Origin: Gammaproteobacteria bacterium UBA2168
GTDB taxonomy: Bacteria > Pseudomonadota > Gammaproteobacteria > Pseudomonadales > Azotimanducaceae
Direction of reading: 5' to 3'
Length of the DNA stretch: 22,774 bases
Assembly (NCBI GenBank): GCA_002327525.1
Contig: DCWG01000054.1
Location: 1-22,774, forward strand
The notes beneath the pieces were generated by a model. That model did no database searches, was not told where the DNA came from, and saw only the letters and a list, made by a program, of their open reading frames with translations. The stretch's first letter is position 1, and the number at the start of each line of letters is the position of its first letter. The position numbers and the translations under genes were made by a program. Of the stretch, positions 14,916 through 21,180 are shown piece by piece.

Positions 14916-16775
14916 CTAGCACTTGTCAAGTGCCGGTGTACGCTCAGAAGGCGTGCGAAAAACGCGTCGCGCAAGGGCACAACGTTCCTGCTCGGTGAAG
15001 CGCTCGTCCCGTGAGAGACTGGTCGCGATGGCTTTACGTGTGACCAACACGGATGACATGCGGATACCGCCGTCGGCAGGGGTGTCGAGCAACAGTACCC
15101 GCTCATCCTGCAGGCCGTTCTGCCAGGATTGCCATTGCACCTGGCGGCCATCGCGTCCCCTGCCGGGGTTACCCGAGTAAGCGAATTCGGCCCAGTAGGA
15201 CATCATGGCGTTCGAGAGTGCATCGCGAGCCGGGGCATCGGCGGTGAGCAGGGTTTTGTCGACGACGTCGAAGTTACCGAACACGAATGGCAACTCGAAC
15301 GCATGAGCGGCGCCGAGCAGTTCAGCGAGGTCCAGCGAGCCGAGCGAGCGCAGTTCGTCCCAGTCAAACCGATAGGCATACACCGAAGGCCCCTGGGTTT
15401 CGCGAAGGCTCCGTGCGAGTTCGTCCACGCCGTCTGCCTTCCAGAGGTCGGAACCGTATTGTGTGTCACGCCGATAGCGTTCCACATCGCTCAACCGATA
15501 GGGCACGCCAAACATGCGATCCGTGTATCCAGGTGCGAAAGCCATGAACAGACGAGTTTCGTTGCGGTTGCTGCCCAGAATGACCGGAGTGACGTTGTAG
15601 CGTGAGGTATCCGCAAACAGCCAGTCGAGCTGAACGCCGGCCGGCAATACGTGCCCGTCGCCGAAGAGGTACGGTGTTCGGTTGGGCATGCTGCCACTCA
15701 GGACAAAGGCCTGCGATCCGGCATCTTCGGATTCGTTGATCTGTTGCATGATCAGACGCTGGTTCTGAGCGGCCATGATTTGCGCGGCCGTGCGGCTTCT
15801 GAGCAATTGGGCCAGTGAAGCATCGTCCATGGTCTCCTGGTGTGCGCGTGCGCTGGCATGATCGCTCGCCTGCCCCTCGGTGATCAGCAGCCTGTTGACC
15901 AACTCGCGCGCACTCAGGGGATGTCCCGGTTCGGCATCATCGACGTAGTGCTGTGCCTCGGACATGGGCAGGAGGGTCATTCCGCCGCTTTGTACGATGG
16001 CCTTGTGATAGAGACCAGCCGCGAGTGGAGAAACCATCATCGACAGCACGTTGAACCCACCGGCGGATTCTCCGAATATCGTCACGTTGGCCGGGTCGCC
16101 GCCAAACTGGGCGACGTTGCGTTGCACCCAGCGAAGCGCCGCGATCACATCCAGCGTACCGTAGTTTCCCGAGTTGTCCGCAACTGTCATGGCGTCGAGA
16201 TCATTCGCAGAATTCCCGGCGGACCCCGCGGTGAGAGCTGGATGTGCATACCAGCCGAATGGACCTAGCCGATAGTTGATGGTCACCACTACCACATCGT
16301 GTTCGCGCACGTAGCGGGCACCGTGATAAATGGAAGTACTGCCTTGTCCTATGTGGTTGCCGCCACCGTGGATGAAAAACATCACGGGATGCGACTCGCC
16401 GACCTCAGTCGGCGCCCAGACGTTCAGATACAGGCAATCCTCATCCCCTGACATTTCGCCGCCTGAGGTCATGCCCGCCTGCACGCAGGGCGAGTCAAAC
16501 GTGAGTGCGTGGCGGATTCCCGACCATGGCTCGACGGGGCGTGGCGCTTTCCAGCGCAGCTCCCCGAGGGGCGGGGCGGCGAAGGGAATTCCGGACCAGG
16601 CCAGCGTACCGCGGTCCAGATAACCCATCACCCTGCCGCTGTCGAGAATACGCTCGGTAGAAGCATTGGAGCGGGCCGGGGGAATGTCGGATGTAAACCG
16701 GGAGATATACCAGCCCACCCATGCGCCGGTGACGACGATGGCCGCGAGTAGCAGAATGAGGAACTTCTTGAACAT
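14916..16775 (-). CDS. Type-B carboxylesterase (alpha/beta hydrolase), N-terminally anchored
   Basis: A 619-residue COesterase-family hydrolase. Residues 1-24 are a hydrophobic signal or anchor (MFKKFLILLLAAIVV). Family marks are GIPFAAPPLGELRW (62-75), EDCLYLNVW (112-120), oxyanion-hole HGGG (136-139) and the nucleophile elbow GESAGG with S237. The remaining triad residues are E406 (SNRNET) and H491 in AAHAFELPFVFG. All catalytic residues are present, so it should cleave carboxylic esters in the periplasm or at the outer face of the membrane. It is slightly longer than many bacterial members (about 500-560). It is the first gene of a minus-strand group leading to the LACTB-like hydrolase and is divergent from exonuclease III, with a 189-bp region between the two starts that should hold both promoters. 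I could not pick out convincing -35/-10 boxes there. Confidence 0.9.
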   Translation of the reverse strand: MFKKFLILLLAAIVVTGAWVGWYISRFTSDIPPARSNASTERILDSGRVMGYLDRGTLAWSGIPFAAPPLGELRWKAPRPVEPWSGIRHALTFDSPCVQAGMTSGGEMSGDEDCLYLNVWAPTEVGESHPVMFFIHGGGNHIGQGSTSIYHGARYVREHDVVVVTINYRLGPFGWYAHPALTAGSAGNSANDLDAMTVADNSGNYGTLDVIAALRWVQRNVAQFGGDPANVTIFGESAGGFNVLSMMVSPLAAGLYHKAIVQSGGMTLLPMSEAQHYVDDAEPGHPLSARELVNRLLITEGQASDHASARAHQETMDDASLAQLLRSRTAAQIMAAQNQRLIMQQINESEDAGSQAFVLSGSMPNRTPYLFGDGHVLPAGVQLDWLFADTSRYNVTPVILGSNRNETRLFMAFAPGYTDRMFGVPYRLSDVERYRRDTQYGSDLWKADGVDELARSLRETQGPSVYAYRFDWDELRSLGSLDLAELLGAAHAFELPFVFGNFDVVDKTLLTADAPARDALSNAMMSYWAEFAYSGNPGRGRDGRQVQWQSWQNGLQDERVLLLDTPADGGIRMSSVLVTRKAIATSLSRDERFTEQERCALARRVFRTPSERTPALDKC

Positions 16776-16964
16776 CGGCTTCGGCTATCCTTATCAGGGA
16801 GAGCGCAGTTTGAAGGTCGGTGCGGCCAGCGACAAGGGCAGGAGTTCACCGACAGGAGTATTCGACAAAACCGCCACAGATCAGCGCGCCACGGTAAACT
16901 GGCTCGACAGGTGGAGGCGGGTTATGTCCATGATGGCTCACGGGACGATGGTGCAGAGGTATGC

Positions 16965-17735
16965 ATGCGCATCGTAAGCTGGAACGTGAACGGCTTGCGA
17001 GCCTGCGCGAAGAAAGGTTTCGATGCATTTTTGCAGGCATCGGATATCGACGTGCTGGCATTGCAGGAAGTGCGCGCTTTTCCACATCAACTCGAATCGA
17101 TCACGCGTGAACCGGCCGGCTACGGTGCGGCTTTCTCTCCCGCGGAGCGCCCCGGATACAGCGGTGTAGCGATCTACAGCCGGAACGCACCCACGCGTGT
17201 TCAGACCAGCCTCGGTATTGAGCGTTTCGATGTCGAGGGGCGCTACATCGAAGCGCATTTCGGACGGTTGGTGGTGGCGAGCGTGTACTTCCCGAAAGGC
17301 AATGGCAGAGACCGGGATAATTCCCGTGTGCCCTACAAGCTGGATTTCTACGCAGCCGTGTACGCCCGCATCGAACGTTTGCGTCAGCGTGGGCCGGTAT
17401 ACGTGTGTGGTGACTACAACACGGCCCACCAGGCGATCGACCTCGCGCGTCCGAAGGGCAACGCCAAGAGCAGCGGTTTTCTACCGGAGGAGCGTGCCGT
17501 GATGACGCGCTGGTTGGAGGCCGGTTGGGTGGATACCTTCCGCCGACAGCATCCGGAGGAAGAAGGGCACTACTCCTGGTGGCGGCAGTTCGGTGGAGCG
17601 CGGGAAAACAACGTGGGCTGGCGAATAGATTATGTGCTGGCCTCGCCTTCGGCGGCGCGCAGGGTCCGGGATGCCTTCATCTGGGCGCAGATCACGGGTT
17701 CGGATCACTGTCCTGTGGGGGTGGACGTCGAATAG
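16965..17735 (+). CDS. xthA: Exonuclease III / AP endonuclease
   Basis: A 256-residue exodeoxyribonuclease III of the EEP phosphatase fold, acting in base excision repair on abasic sites and 3' blocks. Seen are the start MRIVSWNVNGLRA with N7, metal ligand E35 (LQEVR), Y108 region ASVYFPKG, the central GDYNTAH with D150 and N152, NVGWRIDYVL with D222, and the terminal SDHCPVGVD with D247-H248. Every catalytic position of the family is present. ATG 16965 was chosen over the upstream GTG 16911 because the family starts with MRI/MKI and AGAGGT (16955-16960) lies four bases before it. It is convergent with the AidB-like gene, whose stop is 47 bp away. Confidence 0.95.
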   Translation: MRIVSWNVNGLRACAKKGFDAFLQASDIDVLALQEVRAFPHQLESITREPAGYGAAFSPAERPGYSGVAIYSRNAPTRVQTSLGIERFDVEGRYIEAHFGRLVVASVYFPKGNGRDRDNSRVPYKLDFYAAVYARIERLRQRGPVYVCGDYNTAHQAIDLARPKGNAKSSGFLPEERAVMTRWLEAGWVDTFRRQHPEEEGHYSWWRQFGGARENNVGWRIDYVLASPSAARRVRDAFIWAQITGSDHCPVGVDVE

Positions 17736-17782
17736 ACCTTGCTCGGGCCCTACTCCTGTTCATTCGGAGCGCACCCGCCCGG

Positions 17783-19450
17783 TCAAGTGGCGCCAGCCCG
17801 CTCGAGAATGGCGCCGAAGTCGGTGTCGCTGGTGAGTGTCCCATAGGCTCCGGTCCAGCGCTCGCCGAGCCGGGAAGCGCAGAATGCGTCGGCAATTGCT
17901 GCCGGTGCGTGTTGTACGAGCAATGCAGCCTGAAGGACGATGGCCATTCTCTCCGTGATGAGCCTCGACCTGACTTCCAGATGCTCACGGTCGGCAAGCT
18001 CGCGCTGCAGTGCGTTGATCTCCGTGTCCAGGATCCCGTGCGCCCCGCGAGCCTCATCGAGCTCGGCGAACAGTGCCGGGATGGCCGCTTCCTCCCGGTG
18101 CATCGCGCGCAGCACATCGAGGCACATGACGTTGCCCGATCCCTCCCAGATGCTGTTCACGGGCGCTTCGCGATACAGTCGCGGCATTATCGAGTCTTCG
18201 ACGTATCCCGGACCACCGTGACACTCCATGGCTTCGAACGTGTGCCCTGGTGCTCGTTTACATATCCAGTACTTGCCGATTGCGGTGACGATGCGGGCGA
18301 GAGCTGCCGCACCCTCGTCACCCGGCGCCTCGTCCATCGCGCGGCCGATGCGCAATGTGAGTGCAAGCGCCGCCTCTGCTTCGATGGCGAGATCGGCCAG
18401 TACATTGCGCATCAGCGGTTGCTGAATCAGCCGCCGTTGAAATGCCGTACGATAGGTCGTGTGGTGCAGTGCCTGGATGAGTCCCTGACGCATGAGTGCG
18501 GACGAACTGGCGCAGCAATAGAAACGCGTTCCCTGCACCATGTCGATGATCGTCCTCACTCCCCGGCCCTCCTTCCCGATCATCACTCCCCAGGTGTCGT
18601 GCAGCTCCATTTCCGATGATGCGTTCGAGCGGTTGCCAAGTTTGTCCTTGAGCCGCTGGATGAGCAGGGCGTTTCGCTCACCGTCCGGCGTCCAGCGGGG
18701 AACCAGGAAACATGACAGCCCGCCCTCCGTGTAGGCAAGGGTGAGAAAAGCATCGCTCATGGGCGCCGAGCAGAAGTATTTGTGTCCATTCAACCGATAT
18801 TCACGACCTTCTCCGATGTCAGGCCCGGTGGGGGCGGCGTGCGTGGTGTTGCTGCGCACGTCCGACCCGCCCTGTTTTTCGGTCATGAACATACCCATGG
18901 TGACGGCTTTCTTCTCTGTCGAAGGTATGTCGCGCGGATCGTATGCGGGTTCGAGCAGCCGGGGAATCCACTGTTCGCCCACGGTCACAGAGCGCCGCAG
19001 GCAGGGCACCGCTGCGTAGGTCATCGCCATGGGGCAGAGCACTCCGCCCTCGGGTTGATTGAACATATAGGTCAGCGCCGCATGTGCGACCTGCGCACCC
19101 GGCCGGGGATGACGCCAGGCGAAACTCGGCACTTCGTTCTCGATCGCCGTTTTCATCAGCTCGTGATAGGCGGGGTGATATTCCACCTGATTGATACGCA
19201 TGCCGTAGCGGTCGAACGGCTGGCTTTCCGGTGGGTGCCGATTGGCCGCATCGGCCTTCTCGAACACTTCCGCGCTGCCGGCCAATACCCCAAATTCCGC
19301 CAGTTTCTCCGCGGTCCACGCACCGCCCTCACGGGTAATGCCCTCGCGCAATGCCGCATCACTTCCCCACAGATCCTGATCACCAATGTGGGGTGGTGTA
19401 TTGATTACTTCGTGCGTCGGCAATCTCGCCTGGGGTTTTCTCGGGATCAT
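17783..19450 (-). CDS. aidB: AidB-like acyl-CoA dehydrogenase family protein
   Basis: A 555-residue flavoprotein of the acyl-CoA dehydrogenase superfamily. It matches AidB rather than catabolic dehydrogenases (about 380-400 residues). It begins with INTPPHIGDQDLWGSDAALRE (PL..NLY.SD in E. coli AidB). It has GMFMTEKQGGSDVRSNTT, GLSCFLVPR then LKDKLGNRSNASSE, LIQQPLMRNVLAD, and the closing LYREAPVNSIWEGSGNVMCLDVLR. E. coli AidB is induced by alkylation damage, binds DNA and FAD, and is thought to protect or destroy alkylating agents; some relatives are merely fatty-acid enzymes. ATG 19450 has GGAGCG upstream. It is divergent from nrdB across 149 bp and convergent with exonuclease III. The name is by similarity; a damage role here is inferred. 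Confidence 0.88.
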   Translation of the reverse strand: MIPRKPQARLPTHEVINTPPHIGDQDLWGSDAALREGITREGGAWTAEKLAEFGVLAGSAEVFEKADAANRHPPESQPFDRYGMRINQVEYHPAYHELMKTAIENEVPSFAWRHPRPGAQVAHAALTYMFNQPEGGVLCPMAMTYAAVPCLRRSVTVGEQWIPRLLEPAYDPRDIPSTEKKAVTMGMFMTEKQGGSDVRSNTTHAAPTGPDIGEGREYRLNGHKYFCSAPMSDAFLTLAYTEGGLSCFLVPRWTPDGERNALLIQRLKDKLGNRSNASSEMELHDTWGVMIGKEGRGVRTIIDMVQGTRFYCCASSSALMRQGLIQALHHTTYRTAFQRRLIQQPLMRNVLADLAIEAEAALALTLRIGRAMDEAPGDEGAAALARIVTAIGKYWICKRAPGHTFEAMECHGGPGYVEDSIMPRLYREAPVNSIWEGSGNVMCLDVLRAMHREEAAIPALFAELDEARGAHGILDTEINALQRELADREHLEVRSRLITERMAIVLQAALLVQHAPAAIADAFCASRLGERWTGAYGTLTSDTDFGAILERAGAT

Positions 19451-19522
19451 ACTCGCTCCTGTGGACGCGCCGGCGCATGATGCTCCAGTTGCGAGCGGAG
19501 TGCATCTTCAATTCTTGAGAAA

Positions 19523-19538
19523 CCACTACATATAGTGT
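19523..19538. promoter_or_regulatory. NrdR box 1 upstream of nrdB
   Basis: CCACTACATATAGTGT matches the NrdR consensus acaCwAtATaTwGtgt at 14 of 16 positions. NrdR is the ATP/dATP-sensing repressor of ribonucleotide reductase genes and binds paired boxes. This one is centred 32 bp from box 2, i.e. three helical turns, the spacing expected of a functional pair. Confidence 0.8.
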
Positions 19539-19554
19539 TCAATGGTCGTTCGCG

Positions 19555-19570
19555 CATCAATATGTAGATT
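19555..19570. promoter_or_regulatory. NrdR box 2 upstream of nrdB
   Basis: The core CAATATGTAG (19558-19567) matches the central ten positions of the NrdR consensus at nine; the outer bases are poor. On its own it would be weak, but its 32-bp centre-to-centre distance from box 1 and its position 30 bp before the nrdB start support it. Confidence 0.65.
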
Positions 19571-19599
19571 TGGCCTGATTCGCTGTTTGAGGAGTCGAT

Positions 19600-20775
19600 A
19601 TGCTTACCTGGGATGCATTCTCAGAACCGGATGTTCAGTTGCCAGCCGATGTGATCGCGGCTGAATCATCCGAGGACAGTTCCCCTGATCCTAAGCCGAG
19701 GCGTAAGAAGGAGGCTGGGCAGGAAGGCCGTACGGGGCAGAAAAGGCAGACTGGGCAGGTAGAGGAGCAAACAGCGCAGCCGATCCGCCCGGAAGATAAG
19801 CGTGTCATCAACGGCCTGACGGACATCAATCAGCTCGCACCGTTCAAGTACCCGTGGGCATGGAAGTACTTTCTAAACGCCAACAAGAACCACTGGACAC
19901 CGCTGGACATCAACATGTCGCAGGACGTCTACGACTACAAACACAAGCTGACGGACACGGAGAAACACCTGTACGAGAACGTGCTCGCCTATCTGACGAC
20001 ATCCGATATTCTCGCCATGCGAAACATCGGCCTCGCGGTCATGGAGAAGATGACGGCACCCGAGCTGCAGATCTATCAGGCGAGGCAGGTCTACGAGGAA
20101 GCGCTGCACACGTGGACGTATCAACATTGCATCGAAACCCTGGGCCTCGATCAGGGCGAAATCTACAACCGTTACCGGATGGTCCCGGCGATCAACCAGA
20201 AGATACAGATTGCCAACACCCGCATCAGCTCTATTCTGCGGACGGATATCGACCTGAACGATCCGGACGAACTCAATAACTTCATCGTTGCCTATGTCTT
20301 CTTTGCTGCGGTGTTCGAAGGATGCTGGTTCTACAATGGCTTCAGCCCGATATTTTCGTTTCAGCGGCGGGGGCTTATGAAAGGGACCGCGGAGCAGCTT
20401 CAATACATCATGCGCGATGAAGTGCTGCACTGCGGATTCGGCATTCGCACCGTGTCGCAGATCATCATGGAAAACGACATCAAACTGGATCTGTCCGCCA
20501 TCCGGGAGATGTGGGACGAAGCCGAAGCCGCCGAAGCGGACTACGCGCGTTACATCCTGCGAGATCCCGTGCTCGGCTACTCGGCCGAGTCGCATATAGA
20601 ACACTTCCGGTTCATCGCCAATCGCCGGGCCAAACAGCTGGGATTCGAAGCGCCCTTTCCCGGCGCGCAGTGCGCACTGCCGTGGCTGGACGAACAGGCC
20701 AACATCCGCAAAGAGAAAAACTTCTTCGAGACACGGGTGACCGAGTATCAGGCGGGGGGCTTGAACTGGGACTAG
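19600..20775 (+). CDS. nrdB: Ribonucleoside-diphosphate reductase class I, beta (small, radical-generating) subunit
   Basis: A 391-residue R2 subunit that houses the dinuclear metal centre and radical for NDP reduction by the alpha subunit. All six metal ligands can be placed: D136 (TTSDI), E167 and H170 (EALH), E240 (FEGCW), E274 and H277 (RDEVLHCGF). The radical tyrosine is present as Y174 (HTWTY), so it looks like a tyrosyl-radical enzyme rather than the Tyr-less class Ic type. The C-terminal tail EYQAGGLNWD is the expected NrdA-docking peptide. Residues 1-65 are a non-conserved, charged, Lys/Gln/Glu-rich extension before the conserved domain. ATG 19600 is preceded by GAGGAG (19589-19594). 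No nrdA lies in the window: the downstream neighbour is btuB and the upstream one is AidB. Regulation by NrdR is shown by the two boxes. Confidence 0.95.
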   Translation: MLTWDAFSEPDVQLPADVIAAESSEDSSPDPKPRRKKEAGQEGRTGQKRQTGQVEEQTAQPIRPEDKRVINGLTDINQLAPFKYPWAWKYFLNANKNHWTPLDINMSQDVYDYKHKLTDTEKHLYENVLAYLTTSDILAMRNIGLAVMEKMTAPELQIYQARQVYEEALHTWTYQHCIETLGLDQGEIYNRYRMVPAINQKIQIANTRISSILRTDIDLNDPDELNNFIVAYVFFAAVFEGCWFYNGFSPIFSFQRRGLMKGTAEQLQYIMRDEVLHCGFGIRTVSQIIMENDIKLDLSAIREMWDEAEAAEADYARYILRDPVLGYSAESHIEHFRFIANRRAKQLGFEAPFPGAQCALPWLDEQANIRKEKNFFETRVTEYQAGGLNWD

Positions 20776-20804
20776 TGTTCGTCGAGTCCGGAGGAGAGAA
20801 CACT
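20774..20804 (+). repeat. Inverted repeat just after nrdB
   Basis: AGTGTTC (20774-20780, overlapping the nrdB stop) is the exact reverse complement of GAACACT (20798-20804), with 17 bases between. There is no following T-run, so it is not a clear intrinsic terminator. It may be a 3' stabilising hairpin or chance. Confidence 0.35.
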
Positions 20805-20850
20805 TGAACGAGCCGATTGACACATCCCGATCTCTGATCTAGTTTTCCCT

Positions 20851-21015
20851 CAGACGGTGCTCTGCTTCAAAGGAGCTAAGAGGGAATCCGGTGAAAATCC
20901 GGAGCTGTGCCCGCAACTGTAAGCTGGGAGATACCGGCCACGAGGCCACCAGGACGTTGGTTCCTGGGAAGGCGGCCGATATTGCTGATCAGCCAGCCAG
21001 GAAACCTGCCGCCGC
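20851..21015 (+). promoter_or_regulatory. Cobalamin (B12) riboswitch
   Basis: An adenosylcobalamin-sensing aptamer in the leader of btuB. Conserved parts seen in order are GGTGC at 20856, GCTAAGAGGGAAT (20875-20887), GGTGAAAATCC (20890-20900), then CCCGCAACTGTAA (20910-20922). The 3' B12 box AGCCAGGAAACCTGCC (20995-21010) closes the core. The arm between 20923 and 20990 holds further stems, including the CCAGGA/TCCTGG pair (20949-20975). When the ligand binds, expression of the downstream gene should fall. Exact ends are approximate by a few bases; identity is firm because nearly all invariant segments are present. Confidence 0.93.
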
Positions 21016-21140
21016 GTCGTTCGTCCAGGGTCGGGCCAACCTCCAGGACCGGAATCACACTTTCCCGTGAAACGACATTCCTGTGGTCTCGCCGTACTGC
21101 ACGCTCAGTCGGTGATGCCATGTTCAGTCGTCATAGAGTC

Positions 21141-21161
21141 GCCCCATGCCGACATGCGGGC
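21141..21161 (+). promoter_or_regulatory. Hairpin before the btuB ribosome binding site, possible expression platform
   Basis: GCCCCATG (21141-21148) pairs with CATG-GGGC arms at 21153-21161 with one bulged C and a CCGA loop: eight pairs. An alternative pairing of CCCAT (21143-21147) with ATGGG (21167-21171) would cover the GGGA used as Shine-Dalgarno for the ATG at 21181. The two mutually exclusive pairings suggest translational control by the upstream riboswitch. No energies were computed and the link to the aptamer is inferred. Confidence 0.35.
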
Positions 21162-21180
21162 GACAGATGGGAACAGCATC

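Noticed and set aside
16776..16964. Search for promoters or operators in the 189-bp divergent region between the esterase and exonuclease III
   Set aside because: No convincing -35/-10 pair or palindrome stood out by eye, so nothing was annotated.
17525..18619. Plus-strand open frame (364 residues) across exonuclease III and the AidB-like gene
   Set aside because: It overlaps two genes with strong family motifs in other frames and shows no domain itself.
19873..20823. Minus-strand open frame (316 residues) opposite nrdB
   Set aside because: Antisense to nrdB, in which every metal ligand is present; treated as a shadow.
20804..20842. Short frame beginning TTG after GGAGGAG, 12 codons, between nrdB and the riboswitch
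   Set aside because: Too short and without conserved features; the purine stretch also belongs to the inverted-repeat loop.
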